The notes: a model not told the origin generated them from the sequence alone. 64,000 nt of DNA from Acholeplasmataceae bacterium UBA2284 (GCA_002345705.1 DDWO01000001.1:12990-76989), one strand, 5' to 3'. Counted from the stretch's first letter, positions 1 to 9,402 are shown. Numbers and translations are program-made.

Positions 1-100
1 AGAATTCTGCTCTTTCACCAGGAAGCATATATCTGACCTTAAAATTGTTTTCACAAACAGATTCGGTCATTTCATTTATTTTTATACATTTAATTTCCAT
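1..100 (-). CDS. N-terminal fragment of an unidentified protein, possibly an RlmD-type RNA methyltransferase
   Basis: An open frame begins at ATG (98-100) on the minus strand and runs off the left edge, giving 33 visible residues starting MEIKCIKINEMTESVC. The piece KVRYMLPGERAEF resembles the LPGE turn of the TRAM domain at the start of 23S rRNA uracil-5-methyltransferases. The glycine-rich TRAM start is not recognisable, so this is only a guess. It could equally be another small beta-barrel or an uncharacterised protein. The sequence to the left of the window is needed to name it. Confidence 0.4.
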   Translation of the reverse strand, partial: MEIKCIKINEMTESVCENNFKVRYMLPGERAEF

Positions 101-138
101 AATTAACCTCACGCTTCAATTATAACATCAATAAGAAA

Positions 139-157
139 AAAAGGGCTAAGCCCTTTA
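139..157 (-). terminator. Rho-independent terminator of the 155-1402 gene
   Basis: On the minus strand AAAGGGC and GCCCTTT (150-156 and 140-146) form a 7-bp stem with a three-base loop, followed by a run of T. The stop codon of the upstream acyltransferase lies inside the stem. Confidence 0.75.
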
Positions 158-1402
158 TGGATTTGATGTTTTTAGCTTCTCTTTTTCAATCTTGTATAAT
201 TCTTCTACTGCAAAATGAAGTTTGGTAACACAGTCATTTTTTGTCAGCGGATAAATATAATAGGTATCATTAATTGTTGATAAATCGATACAATCTCCCT
301 TTTTAAGGTAGTCATACTCGATATGAAGTGAATACATGGATAGTGGTGGCTTTTCTAAAACAAGCTTTTCTCCTAATTCATCACCCTCAAGTCTAAATCC
401 ATTTAAATCATGAATTAGTTTACCCTTTCCAAGTGGAATATATCCATCTGCGTTTGGTAGTGACTCAATATTAACTTCATCCTCAAAGTAATAGGTTTTA
501 TCCAGTATTTCTTTTCTAACATGCTCTCTTTCAAATTCATACCAATCAGGAATATGTGGAAATTCTGTTACTCCATCGATTGCTTTTAGCTCTCCATAAA
601 CATCCATTTCATAGGTTTTACCACAGTGTTTACAGTATATTCGGTTTGATTCAGAACCCATTTGATGCTCTGTTAAACAGTTTGGACACTTATATAAAAC
701 CTTATGTATATTTTTTGCTCTTTCTTTGAAATCAATTTTAATCTTATTATCCTTTTGCCATTGATATTCATCATAAACAAAAGCTTTATTTACTCTTTCA
801 TTAATCTCATCAACACTTAAGATTTCGATTTCATCTTTTGTGATGATTTGAGTCATGTCTGCAGCGAGTGGAACATATCTCATCTTTAAATTCCAAGCTG
901 GCTGAGTAAGAAAGTTTCCATGCATATTGAGCATCACGACAGGATGCTTTAATACCTTAATCATTTTACCTAAGGAATCTGGTAAAATCGCATTTGTACC
1001 AATTAAAGAATATCTCGCTTCTGGATAGATTGCTACTATATTTTTTAATGTTTCTAGGCTATATTTGATTTGTTTAAATAATTTCGTGTCATTGGTGAAC
1101 TTTCTTTTGCATATAGCTCCAACGTTACGTAGTAACCACTCTCTTTCAATAAATCCATCGATTGCTACAATATAGTTAGCTCTTCTTGGAAATATTGCAG
1201 CAGTCGTAACCTTGAAATCGATAAACGCATGATGTGTAGCAAGCAATATATAAGGAGGCTTTAGCCCCTTCATACCAACCTTGTTGATCTTAAGCTTACG
1301 GTACCAAACGGTTGGAAAGCTTAAAAGATATGCTAAAGGAGTAAGAAAGAATCTTTCTTTTACTGGCTTTTTATCTAAGTCAAAGCGTTTAATTTGATCC
1401 AT
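155..1402 (-). CDS. PlsC-like acyltransferase with C-terminal zinc ribbon (paralogue 1)
   Basis: A 415-residue protein. The N-terminal half (about 45-230) looks like a 1-acylglycerol-3-phosphate acyltransferase (PlsC/LPLAT) domain. It has the HX4D motif as HHAFID (His57/58 to Asp62) and a YPEAR block near 127 in place of the usual FPEG. Around 241-262 is a zinc ribbon of the form CPNC...CKHC, and after it about 150 residues of unassigned sequence. A second copy of this architecture lies at 4850-5998. The start has AAGGGG upstream. The acyl acceptor is unknown. Membrane phospholipid or glycolipid synthesis at the inner membrane face is the family expectation. The function of the zinc ribbon and tail is not known to me. 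Confidence 0.75.
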   Translation of the reverse strand: MDQIKRFDLDKKPVKERFFLTPLAYLLSFPTVWYRKLKINKVGMKGLKPPYILLATHHAFIDFKVTTAAIFPRRANYIVAIDGFIEREWLLRNVGAICKRKFTNDTKLFKQIKYSLETLKNIVAIYPEARYSLIGTNAILPDSLGKMIKVLKHPVVMLNMHGNFLTQPAWNLKMRYVPLAADMTQIITKDEIEILSVDEINERVNKAFVYDEYQWQKDNKIKIDFKERAKNIHKVLYKCPNCLTEHQMGSESNRIYCKHCGKTYEMDVYGELKAIDGVTEFPHIPDWYEFEREHVRKEILDKTYYFEDEVNIESLPNADGYIPLGKGKLIHDLNGFRLEGDELGEKLVLEKPPLSMYSLHIEYDYLKKGDCIDLSTINDTYYIYPLTKNDCVTKLHFAVEELYKIEKEKLKTSNP

Positions 1403-1484
1403 TGATTTTTATACCCCTTCATTTTATTCATATAGGTTAATTATAGCATGTTAATTAATGATTTCTAAATCCTAATTATTCATG

Positions 1485-2378
1485 TTATTCAACATAAACA
1501 ACTTTATTTTTTCCTTCATTTTTTGCAGAATACATTGCTAAATCTGCACGATGTATTGCATCCATATGCTTTTCCTTTTTACGCATTAAAGTAGCTCCAA
1601 TAGATACAGATAACTCAAACTTGTAGTTTTGTGTTCTTGGTCTACTTTGTGAAATTAAAACACGTAGGAATTCTGAGGTTTCAAGAAGACTTTCTCTAGT
1701 AGCATTATGAATAAAGACGACAAGCTCTTCTCCACCAAATCGAATCGCTAAATCCTTAGCAGCGATATTCGATTTTATTGTCTTTGCGACCGATGCAAGC
1801 ACGTCATCACCAAATAGGTGACCAAATTTATCATTAATATCCTTGAAGTTATCAATATCTAAAAACAATACGCCATAGCTTTTCGTTTTTTGTTTGTTAA
1901 TAATTTCAGATACTTCATCCATCAAAAATGATTTATTAAATAAACCAGTTAGTCTATCAATTAATAAAAGCTTATTTTTAATTGAAATTTCTTCCTGCAT
2001 CAAGTTCTTTTGGGTTTCATCGGTAAATACTTCAATTGCTCCAACTACTTCTCCATCCTCGATGTATGGAATGGCTCTGACATGTACTTTAATGCGATGA
2101 CCAAGCTTATGATGTAGGTAAACCATATGATCCTTGACTTTATTTTCTGATATTGCTTCCACTAAAGGACAACCTGAAGAACATAGGTTTTTACCGTAGG
2201 AATCGACGTGATTTAAAATATTGTCGTAGCAAAAAAAGCCTTGTGTTTCACCTTTGGTAAAGCCAGAAATATTGGAAGCTTCTGGATTAAAATATAGAAT
2301 TTCACGTTTCTTATCCACTATATATACCGCTTCATGGAAGTTTTCAAAAATCAATTTCATCTGTTCAATATGCTTCAT
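1485..2378 (-). CDS. PAS-GGDEF diguanylate cyclase
   Basis: About 297 residues. The N-terminal PAS domain (about 8-125) holds a cysteine-containing segment, LCSSGCPL, near 67-74. A GGDEF domain follows at about 140-297 with an intact active site, FGGEEL. The family makes cyclic di-GMP from two GTP. The frame is open to a GTG at 2384, but that GTG lies within the Shine-Dalgarno sequence GAGGTGG, so the ATG at 2376-2378 is preferred. The GCPL-type cysteines resemble PAS domains thought to bind metal or haem, but no ligand can be assigned. It is probably transcribed alone, because a terminator lies just upstream. Confidence 0.85.
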   Translation of the reverse strand: MKHIEQMKLIFENFHEAVYIVDKKREILYFNPEASNISGFTKGETQGFFCYDNILNHVDSYGKNLCSSGCPLVEAISENKVKDHMVYLHHKLGHRIKVHVRAIPYIEDGEVVGAIEVFTDETQKNLMQEEISIKNKLLLIDRLTGLFNKSFLMDEVSEIINKQKTKSYGVLFLDIDNFKDINDKFGHLFGDDVLASVAKTIKSNIAAKDLAIRFGGEELVVFIHNATRESLLETSEFLRVLISQSRPRTQNYKFELSVSIGATLMRKKEKHMDAIHRADLAMYSAKNEGKNKVVYVE

Positions 2379-2392
2379 AGCCACCTCATTAG

Positions 2393-2415
2393 AAAAAAAG
2401 GGTAATGGACCCTTT
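2393..2415 (-). terminator. Terminator of the tdh-kbl operon
   Basis: On the minus strand AAAGGGT (2409-2415) pairs with ACCCTTT (2397-2403) across a five-base loop and is followed by Ts. It separates kbl from the PAS-GGDEF gene. Confidence 0.7.
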
Positions 2416-2538
2416 CATCTATGTTTGTTGATTATAGGCATAGAATTCATCAATCCATCCTTGTGTATAATCAAATATTAACATATATATTTCTTTTTTC
2501 ATTCATTTTTAATAATAAAAGTTTGGATATCAAAATAA

Positions 2539-3708
2539 TTAAAGAATATTCATTTCCTTTGCTGTTTGATAAATGATGGATACAGCTTCATCTAGCTGAG
2601 CTTTTGTATGCAAAGCTGAAACCATGCAGCGGATTCGTCCCATACCCTTTTGAACGGTAGGAAATACAATACCTGAGACATAAACACCACGGGTGAGTAA
2701 TGCTTTAGAAAACTGGATTGTCTTGGATTCTTCACCAATCATAATTGGTGTAATTGGCGTTTCACTATGTCCAATATCAAAGCCTAAAGCTTTTAGCTTA
2801 CTCTTGAAATAATTTGCATTATCCCATAGCTTATCTGTATATTCTGTGGATTCCTCTAGCATCTTGAATGCTTCGATGATTGCTGCTGCAGCACCTGGCA
2901 TCATTGCTGTAGAAAATAGTAGTGGTCTACCGCGATGTAGTAGCCAATCTCTTGATGCCTTAGAGCCACATACATATCCGCCGACAACACCGATTGCCTT
3001 AGACAAAGTTCCGATAATAAAGTCAACTTGTCCATGTAAATTGAAATGATCGACAGTCCCTCTACCTGATTTACCTAAAACTCCAGAGCCATGTGCATCA
3101 TCAACATAGGTCATAGCTTTATATTTTTTTGCTAATCTAACAATTTCAGGAAGCTTAGCAATATCACCATCCATGGAAAATACTCCATCAGTGATAATTA
3201 ATACTTCTTTATATTGATCTCTTTTTTCTTTTAGAATTGCTTCCAAGCCAACCATATCGGAATGCTTATAAACTGCTCTTGCAGCCTTAGATAAACGCAC
3301 ACCATCAATAATCGATGCGTGATTGAGTTCATCAGAGATAATTAAATCCTTTTCATCAGTAATTGCTTGAATCACACCTGCATTGCATGCAAAACCTGAT
3401 TGAAAAACAACCGCAGCCTCTTCATGCTTGAAATTAGCAATCACTTGATCAAGGGTTTCATGGATATCCATATTACCTACTATTGTACGTACAGCTCCAG
3501 CACCAACACCATATTTTTCGATGGCTTCGATTGCTGCTTTTTTAATTCTAGGATGACTAGCAAACCCTAAATAATTATTAGATGATAGGTTGATTACATC
3601 CTTGCCATTCAGCCTAATTATGGCTTCACAAGGACCTTCATTAACTGGTAGTACACGATAGACTCCCAATTCTTTAAGCTCATTAATCTTAGTATCTAGA
3701 TGTGACAT
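2539..3708 (-). CDS. kbl: Glycine C-acetyltransferase (2-amino-3-ketobutyrate CoA ligase)
   Basis: A 389-residue fold-type I PLP enzyme of the alpha-oxoamine synthase family. It cleaves 2-amino-3-oxobutyrate with CoA to glycine and acetyl-CoA. The PLP lysine is K237 in GTLSKAIG, and YVDDAHGSG near 201-209 supplies the conserved Asp and His. Length matches the family (about 395-400). It follows tdh by 14 bases on the same strand, so the two form the standard threonine-to-glycine pathway. It has a clear AGGAGG. The same fold includes AONS and ALAS, but the adjacent tdh settles the assignment. Confidence 0.93.
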   Translation of the reverse strand: MSHLDTKINELKELGVYRVLPVNEGPCEAIIRLNGKDVINLSSNNYLGFASHPRIKKAAIEAIEKYGVGAGAVRTIVGNMDIHETLDQVIANFKHEEAAVVFQSGFACNAGVIQAITDEKDLIISDELNHASIIDGVRLSKAARAVYKHSDMVGLEAILKEKRDQYKEVLIITDGVFSMDGDIAKLPEIVRLAKKYKAMTYVDDAHGSGVLGKSGRGTVDHFNLHGQVDFIIGTLSKAIGVVGGYVCGSKASRDWLLHRGRPLLFSTAMMPGAAAAIIEAFKMLEESTEYTDKLWDNANYFKSKLKALGFDIGHSETPITPIMIGEESKTIQFSKALLTRGVYVSGIVFPTVQKGMGRIRCMVSALHTKAQLDEAVSIIYQTAKEMNIL

Positions 3709-3722
3709 AACATCCTCCTTTT

Positions 3723-4760
3723 TTATGGGATAAGTACAACCTTACCGCTATTTCCTGAAATCATAACTGCCATTGCTTCTTCCATTTGATCCAGTGGGAA
3801 TGTGTGAGTGACAATCTTTTCTAAATCTAATTTACCACTTTGTACCATTAAGGTTACTTGATCCCAAGTTTTAAACATTAAACGTCCGACGACACCATAA
3901 ATACTAATACCCTTAAAGACGATGTCATTGGATAAGTCAATTTCAACATTTGATGGAACAATACCTAACAAGGACATCTTTCCACCTGGTTTAATATATT
4001 TAAATGATTGTTCAATTGCTGTTTTATTTCCTGAGAACTCAGTAACTACATCAACACCCTTGCCATCCGTTTCCTCTAAAACACGTTGGATTACATCTTC
4101 CTTCAAAGGATTGATAACTACATGCGCTCCAAGCTCTTTGGCAAGCTTGATTCTATAATCATTGACTTCAATGGCGATGATTTTTTTAGATCCAACAGCC
4201 TTAGCAATGTTGACTCCCATCAGACCAATTGGTCCACATCCAACAACTGCAACTGTTTTATCCACGATATCAAAATGCATCATGGTATGCATTGCATTAC
4301 CAAGAGGTTCTTGAATCGATAAATACTTAGGGTCAATATTCGAGTTATTGACAATTAGATTATAGGCTGGCATTCTAGCATATTCAGCAAAACAACCATC
4401 GGTATCAACACCAATAATCTTTGTGTTTTCACAAATATGATATTCACCACGCTTACAAAACTCACAGGTATGGCATACGATATGTGTTTCTGCCGACACA
4501 ATATCACCAACACTTACAGTTTTAACATCATTTCCGACTGCTAAAACCTTGCCACAAAATTCATGTCCCACGGTTAGTGGTGGCTTAATTCTACCCTGAC
4601 TCCATTTGTCCCATTTATAAATATGTACGTCAGTTCCACAAATTGACGTGGCTAAAATTTGAATGAAAACCTCATCCGATTTTAGCTCATTAGGGATCTT
4701 TTTCTTCGTCTTTTTAAATCCAGGGTCGCGCGTTTCCTTAATGAAAGCGGTCATTTCCAT
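3723..4760 (-). CDS. tdh: L-threonine 3-dehydrogenase
   Basis: A 345-residue zinc-dependent medium-chain dehydrogenase that oxidises L-threonine to 2-amino-3-oxobutyrate with NAD+. The catalytic zinc region is [11 protein letters not shown] (Cys41) and GHEFCG (His66, Glu67). Four structural-zinc cysteines lie at 96, 99, 102 and 110. The Rossmann motif is VGCGPIG. It is the first gene of the tdh-kbl operon. A TATAAT box stands at 4803-4808 (minus strand) with only a weak -35. The AAGGAG is about 11 bases from the ATG, slightly long. Threonine degradation here would supply glycine, acetyl-CoA and NADH. Confidence 0.93.
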   Translation of the reverse strand: MEMTAFIKETRDPGFKKTKKKIPNELKSDEVFIQILATSICGTDVHIYKWDKWSQGRIKPPLTVGHEFCGKVLAVGNDVKTVSVGDIVSAETHIVCHTCEFCKRGEYHICENTKIIGVDTDGCFAEYARMPAYNLIVNNSNIDPKYLSIQEPLGNAMHTMMHFDIVDKTVAVVGCGPIGLMGVNIAKAVGSKKIIAIEVNDYRIKLAKELGAHVVINPLKEDVIQRVLEETDGKGVDVVTEFSGNKTAIEQSFKYIKPGGKMSLLGIVPSNVEIDLSNDIVFKGISIYGVVGRLMFKTWDQVTLMVQSGKLDLEKIVTHTFPLDQMEEAMAVMISGNSGKVVLIP

Positions 4761-4849
4761 TGTTCTAATTTCTCCTTATATTTGCATCGTTACTTTAATT
4801 CCATTATACGCTTTTTAAATCATTAATTTCCAGTGAAAATAAAATAATT

Positions 4850-5998
4850 TTAATATTTGTCCTGAGCAACACGTAAAAAGGCTGCACCGTAATGCTCTAG
4901 CTTAAAAAGATAATTTTTGTTTTGGTAATAAAAGGCAAAATCTCTTCTAATTGTAATTGTCGGATTTTTAATTTCCTTCAAATCAATGGTTTCATTTAGA
5001 CTTCCGCTCACTAAAAATTGCTGGTTAAGGTATTTGAGTGTGACCTCACCAACCTGATCCATTTCTTGTGTTTCTTCATTCACATAACTTAAAAGTGCCT
5101 TGGTCTCTACTGTTGAATTTTTTAACTCATTTTTATAATTTCTTTGAAATTTATTCCAATCAATTAAATTATCATATTTGAAATTTTGGATAAAACCGAA
5201 TTTATCCATATAGCCTTCAGTATGACAATTCGTACATTTGATCGTATTTCCTTTTGTTTCTAAAGTGTGTAGACTTTCACATATAGGGCAAACATATAAA
5301 ACATCCTCTAGACCTTCAGCTAACTTCTTTCCAAGATGAGGAATCATTTTCTCTCTTTGGAAATCATAGGCATTATGATAGAGTGCTTTTTTAATGATTT
5401 CATTGATTTCATCCACACTTAAATCCTTAATTTTTTCCTTAGGGATAGTCAGGCTGTAGTGAAACTCAGCATATCTATTTTTTCTCTTTCCAGTAGCCCA
5501 TCTTGGCTTCGATAAGTACCCGCCTCTTACATTACATGTAATGACATCGATTTCAAGCTTTTTAATTAGCTTCATTGTCGATTCTTCGATATAATTTGTT
5601 TCTCCATAAAAGGTAGTATCTCCTTCTGGAAAAATCAAAATCGGATACCCTCTTTTAACAGCACTAAGTAAATCTCTAACGGTTGAAGTGTCGCTTTGAC
5701 CCTTCGCTTTAGAAATCACATGAGCGACTTGAGTAACTAAAAACTTCGTTGCTTTCTTTTTAAACAAGGTTTGATTGGCAACGATAAAAGGAACCTTTTT
5801 AAATCGAAGTGGAACATGAATCACGTCAAACATAAAGGTATGATTCGCTAAAATCACTGCTGGTTCCATTCTTTTAAAGCTAACGCCTTCACCCAAAAAG
5901 ACCTTTCTTCTTGAATCCTTACGCATCCAAAGTTTAGCAATTGGACGCATGATGTTCATTATAAAATCTTGTCTTCTGTCTAGTTTTGTTCTTTTCAT
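4850..5998 (-). CDS. PlsC-like acyltransferase with C-terminal zinc ribbon (paralogue 2)
   Basis: A 382-residue protein with the same layout as the 155-1402 gene. The LPLAT domain has NHTFMFD (His53 to Asp58) and FPEGDTTF near 123. A zinc ribbon CPIC...CTNC lies around 237-260 and a C-terminal tail of about 120 residues follows. Both acyltransferase motifs are intact, so activity is expected. The tail begins with a tetratricopeptide-free, beta-rich looking stretch that I cannot assign. The gene lies 9 bases downstream of the Nudix gene and probably shares its transcript. Confidence 0.75.
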   Translation of the reverse strand: MKRTKLDRRQDFIMNIMRPIAKLWMRKDSRRKVFLGEGVSFKRMEPAVILANHTFMFDVIHVPLRFKKVPFIVANQTLFKKKATKFLVTQVAHVISKAKGQSDTSTVRDLLSAVKRGYPILIFPEGDTTFYGETNYIEESTMKLIKKLEIDVITCNVRGGYLSKPRWATGKRKNRYAEFHYSLTIPKEKIKDLSVDEINEIIKKALYHNAYDFQREKMIPHLGKKLAEGLEDVLYVCPICESLHTLETKGNTIKCTNCHTEGYMDKFGFIQNFKYDNLIDWNKFQRNYKNELKNSTVETKALLSYVNEETQEMDQVGEVTLKYLNQQFLVSGSLNETIDLKEIKNPTITIRRDFAFYYQNKNYLFKLEHYGAAFLRVAQDKY

Positions 5999-6007
5999 GG
6001 TTTTCCT

Positions 6008-6541
6008 CTATTCATGTAACAAATAGTATTGTAATGCAATAATAGTTTTGCCGTCAGTAATTGCTCCACTTTTTAGTAGATTATTGATTTGACTTCTTTC
6101 GATATATTCTACTTCAATAAACTCATCTGCATCGGGAGATGCTGGTTTTTCTATTTTCTCGCAATCATAGGCAATAAAGATATCAAGGACCTCATCACAA
6201 AATCCAACTGCTGGATGAAACGTAAAAATCTTTTTATAATTAGAGGATTGATATCCTGTTTCTTCCTCTAACTCACGCATTGCACAGGTCAATCCATCCT
6301 CTGTTGGATGATCCTTTTTACCTGCAGGGATTTCTAAGCTAATTTTTTGAATTGGATATCTATATTGTTTAGTTAAAATTATTTTTTTGTCTTTAGTGAT
6401 AGCTAGAATTGAAGCAGCTCCTGGATGTTTAAGCACGACTCTTTGTGATGTATTGCCATTAGGAAGATAAACTTCATCCTCATAAAATGATATGAAATTT
6501 CCCTCATATATTTTCTTGCTTGATTTCGTTTTTTCTATCAT
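6008..6541 (-). CDS. nudF: Nudix hydrolase, ADP-ribose pyrophosphatase type
   Basis: A 177-residue protein of the NudF/ADP-ribose pyrophosphatase group, which hydrolyses ADP-ribose to AMP and ribose-5-phosphate. The IPAG block precedes the Nudix box and RELEEETGY closes it. The box has one extra residue between the first Gly and the Glu compared with the GX5EX7REUXEEXGU consensus, a small oddity also possible in active enzymes. Other nucleotide-sugar substrates cannot be excluded. It lies immediately upstream of the acyltransferase at 4850-5998. Confidence 0.85.
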   Translation of the reverse strand: MIEKTKSSKKIYEGNFISFYEDEVYLPNGNTSQRVVLKHPGAASILAITKDKKIILTKQYRYPIQKISLEIPAGKKDHPTEDGLTCAMRELEEETGYQSSNYKKIFTFHPAVGFCDEVLDIFIAYDCEKIEKPASPDADEFIEVEYIERSQINNLLKSGAITDGKTIIALQYYLLHE

Positions 6542-6595
6542 GATTGACCTCTTTTAAGTGTTCTAACCATATTATAACATTATTGAGCATCTCAC

Positions 6596-6630
6596 ACATA
6601 AAAAAAGGGGATGCATTTGTATCCCCTTTT
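6596..6630 (-). terminator. Terminator of the 6648-7745 gene
   Basis: A perfect 10-bp inverted repeat, aaaaggggat (6603-6612) and atcccctttt (6621-6630), with an eight-base loop and a T-rich tail on the minus strand. Confidence 0.85.
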
Positions 6631-6647
6631 GCTTCATTTTAAGTTAA

Positions 6648-7745
6648 TTATGGTAAAAGCTTTATTTTCATCACAACCGGATTATGATCTGAGTGTTCAA
6701 AATCTTTATTTATAGTGATTGCTCCAGCAGATATTTCTTCTTCACTAAACTTTTCAACCTCTATATTATTAGAAACGATAAAGCCATCGATAATATAATA
6801 CTGCGTATTTTCACTATTTGGATCATAGGGTTGATTAAGCAATCTGCAGGAAGGATTTGTTATATCAATCATAAAGCGATATCCATTAGGTAAGAAATCA
6901 TCTTCGATTGGAAATGCTTCATAAAAATCTTGAGTGACTGGATAAATTCCATTCGCTTCAGGGAATGTTTGATTGAAATCACCACCAATAACGACATAAT
7001 TACCAAGAACCTTTTCAGCCTCTAAAAAATCTCTTAAAAATTCCATTTCTTGAGCACGCAGTGAACCATCTCCATCATATGCTGACATATGCAAATTAAC
7101 GATAACTAATTCCTTTGTAGAGCCCTCAATAGCTAATCTAGAAACCATCATAGCACGCTTTAAATTAGCAACCCGAAGTGGCCATGAAAACTCTCCTGGA
7201 AATTGAAATCTTTGACTTTGATTGACTCTATAATTAGAAAATGTAGCAATCCCACTTTCCACATAACCGATATAGTCAGTTAGTGATAAAGGAAATGGTA
7301 CTAGTAAGGATTTAAAGTTATATGCAAATTGAGAACTGTAGGTAGGACCTAGTTCTTCTTTAATTTCATCTAATTGATTGATTCTATAGCTTCGTCTAGA
7401 ATTGAGATCGATTTCCTGCAAAAGATAAAAATCAACTGAATATTCCATCAAGATATCTTTGATTCCTAAAAGATATTCTTCAACAATATCCTTACTCTTT
7501 GGAATTCCATTTGCCCCACCATCTAAAACGAAATCTTCCTCCTCACCTAAACCAGCATATCCAATATTAAAGGTCATAAAGGTTAAGGACTGATTCAGTC
7601 CAACAAGGGTGTTTTGGTTTTGATCGATGCTTACCGTTTCAATATCCTTTGGTCTATATTCAAATACTGTCAATGTTAAGATAAATCCTACTGCAAATAA
7701 AACAATAACTATTAACAATCTCTTGATGATCTTTAAGAATTTCAT
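6648..7745 (-). CDS. Membrane-anchored endonuclease/exonuclease/phosphatase family protein
   Basis: About 365 residues. A single N-terminal hydrophobic segment (about 6-28, LLIVIVLFAVGFILTL) is followed by an EEP-fold domain: LLQEIDLNSR (catalytic Glu), VNLHMSAYDG, GGDFNQTF and a terminal SDHNPV. These are the metal-binding and catalytic blocks of the DNase I/sphingomyelinase superfamily. The domain should face outside the cell. The substrate (nucleic acid, phosphoinositide-like or lipid head group) cannot be told from sequence. The frame is open to 7796, but GGAGG precedes the ATG at 7743-7745, so the shorter start is preferred. Confidence 0.8.
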   Translation of the reverse strand: MKFLKIIKRLLIVIVLFAVGFILTLTVFEYRPKDIETVSIDQNQNTLVGLNQSLTFMTFNIGYAGLGEEEDFVLDGGANGIPKSKDIVEEYLLGIKDILMEYSVDFYLLQEIDLNSRRSYRINQLDEIKEELGPTYSSQFAYNFKSLLVPFPLSLTDYIGYVESGIATFSNYRVNQSQRFQFPGEFSWPLRVANLKRAMMVSRLAIEGSTKELVIVNLHMSAYDGDGSLRAQEMEFLRDFLEAEKVLGNYVVIGGDFNQTFPEANGIYPVTQDFYEAFPIEDDFLPNGYRFMIDITNPSCRLLNQPYDPNSENTQYYIIDGFIVSNNIEVEKFSEEEISAGAITINKDFEHSDHNPVVMKIKLLP

Positions 7746-7846
7746 AAATCCTCCATATGCACTCACTTTTACGTATATTATACATCGCTTATACACTTAT
7801 GTGTTGAAAAAGAATGGTTGACACCTTTTGTCAACCATTCATTGAT

Positions 7847-8398
7847 CTAAAATTCAATTGTCTTATATTTTTTCACTTCATCAACAATTAAGTTTCCACC
7901 ATAAATATCATAGGTAACAATTGCTGGGAAGTCTTTAACTTCTAACTTATAGATTGCCTCTGCACCGAGTTCAGGATAGAGTACAACTTCACTTTGTGTT
8001 ACCTTTCTAGAAAGCAATGCTCCTGCTCCACCAACTGCCTGTAGATATACACCCTTATACTCAATCATATCCTTGATAAAGGCATCGCTTCGATCTCCTT
8101 TACCAATCATTACCTTTAATCCTACTTCCATAAGCGCTGTGGAATAAGCATCCATACGATAGCTAGAGGTTGGTCCACAAGAACCAATAGGTCTTCCCTC
8201 CTTAGCAGGAGTTGGTCCAACATAATAAATGACTTGACCCTTTAAATCTATTGGAAGCTTTTCTCCTTTGGATAAGGATTCAGTCAATTTCTTATGCGCA
8301 GCATCTCTTCCTGTATAAATAGTACCCGTAATATAAACAATTTCTCCTGCCTTCATTAAAGCAATATCTTTATCTAGTATTGGTGTGTTTAGTCTCAT
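7847..8398 (-). CDS. Class I fumarase-type hydratase, beta subunit (probable mesaconase)
   Basis: A 183-residue protein matching the C-terminal (beta) half of class I fumarases and L(+)-tartrate dehydratases, with GPTPAKEGRPIGSCGPTSSYRMD near 65-90. Class I hydratases add water to fumarate or, in several members, to mesaconate. The start at ATG 8396-8398 has a good AGGAGG. The frame is open further, but that would run into the alpha-subunit gene. Position beside the glutamate mutase/methylaspartase operon argues for mesaconate to (S)-citramalate hydration. Ordinary fumarase is the alternative. Both genes would form one [4Fe-4S] heteromer. Confidence 0.85.
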   Translation of the reverse strand: MRLNTPILDKDIALMKAGEIVYITGTIYTGRDAAHKKLTESLSKGEKLPIDLKGQVIYYVGPTPAKEGRPIGSCGPTSSYRMDAYSTALMEVGLKVMIGKGDRSDAFIKDMIEYKGVYLQAVGGAGALLSRKVTQSEVVLYPELGAEAIYKLEVKDFPAIVTYDIYGGNLIVDEVKKYKTIEF

Positions 8399-8409
8399 TT
8401 TAATACCTC

Positions 8410-9249
8410 CTATATCGTCATATCTTTGTGTCTTGAAGCATGGCACTGAAGATTGACTGCGACAGGTAATGAGGCAATGTGACAAGGATAAGCGTTGATC
8501 TTAACTGCTAAAGCAGTGGTAGATCCACCAAAGCCCATCGGTCCAACACCAAGCTGATTGATTTCATCTAATAATTCAGCCTCTAATTTTGCAAGCACTG
8601 GATCAGGATTGACATCATGTAAATCACGCATAATCGCCTCTTTAGCTATGAGTGCAGACTTTTCCAAATTACCACCAATACCGACTCCAACAACTAACGG
8701 TGGACAAGGTTTTCCACCAGCATAAAAAATGGTGTGGAGTACAAGCTTTTTAATACCTTCAATACCATCCGATGGAATGAGCATTTTCACTAAGCTCATA
8801 TTTTCAGATCCGCCACCCTTTGGTGCGAGTGTAAACTTAATTTTATCACCAGGAACTAATTTCACATGAATAATTGCTGGTGTGTTATCATTGGTGTTTC
8901 CACGAGTAATTGGATGCTTCGCTACAGACTTTCTAAGAAGTCCATCCTCATAGGCTTGTCTAACACCCTCATTGATTGCATCATACAAATCACCCTCGAG
9001 ATGCACATCATAACCGAGTTCAACAAAAACAACCACCATGCCAGTATCCTGACACATGGGTTCCTTATTATCTAGAGCAATCTCGTCATTCTCAATAATT
9101 TGAGAAATGACGTTCTTTCCAATATCTGATTTTTCCTTCTTTAGTGCTTCTCGTAGGACATCAATAAATGACTTCCCAATATTACAGTTCGCATCTAAAG
9201 CTAGTTCTTTTATAGTCTTTATGATAAGACTTGACTCTACATTTCGCAT
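8410..9249 (-). CDS. Class I fumarase-type hydratase, alpha subunit (probable mesaconase)
   Basis: A 279-residue alpha subunit of an oxygen-sensitive iron-sulphur hydratase. The three expected cluster cysteines are visible in EPMCQDTGM, GGKPCPP and NLQCHASRH. The GFGGSTTALAVKI block near the C-terminus is typical of the family. The frame is open to a TTG at 9267, but GGGTGA precedes the ATG at 9247-9249, which is chosen. It is the first gene of a two-gene transcript, 11 bases before the beta subunit, divergent from glmS. Mesaconase is inferred from context; the family itself does not separate it from fumarase. Confidence 0.87.
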   Translation of the reverse strand: MRNVESSLIIKTIKELALDANCNIGKSFIDVLREALKKEKSDIGKNVISQIIENDEIALDNKEPMCQDTGMVVVFVELGYDVHLEGDLYDAINEGVRQAYEDGLLRKSVAKHPITRGNTNDNTPAIIHVKLVPGDKIKFTLAPKGGGSENMSLVKMLIPSDGIEGIKKLVLHTIFYAGGKPCPPLVVGVGIGGNLEKSALIAKEAIMRDLHDVNPDPVLAKLEAELLDEINQLGVGPMGFGGSTTALAVKINAYPCHIASLPVAVNLQCHASRHKDMTI

Positions 9250-9266
9250 ACTTTTCACCCAATTCA

Positions 9267-9294
9267 ATTATAACATTAAAAAACATAAAAACAA
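9267..9294 (-). promoter_or_regulatory. Promoter of the hydratase genes
   Basis: On the minus strand TTGTTT (9289-9294) and TATAAT (9267-9272) are separated by 16 bases, 18 bases before the alpha-subunit ATG. The short leader leaves little room for regulation downstream. Confidence 0.6.
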
Positions 9295-9308
9295 ATCGAG
9301 TTTGCCTG

Positions 9309-9360
9309 TTGTAATTTTTTTCAATTTGTATTAAAATACAAGTGTATGTAAGCGTTTTAT
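9309..9360 (+). promoter_or_regulatory. Promoter, palindrome and cre-like site of the glutamate fermentation operon
   Basis: TTGTAA (9309-9314) and TAAAAT (9332-9337) have a 17-base spacer. A perfect palindrome, TTGTATTAAAATACAA (9326-9341), covers the -10 box. TGTAAGCGTTTTAT (9347-9360) matches 12 of 14 positions of the CcpA consensus TGWNANCGNTNWCA and would sit just after the transcription start. The palindrome and the cre-like site together suggest repression by a specific regulator and by carbon catabolite control. Confidence 0.6.
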
Positions 9361-9402
9361 TTTTTTTGTAGAGATTTGAATTTATGGCTGCTGGAGGAGA
9401 AA

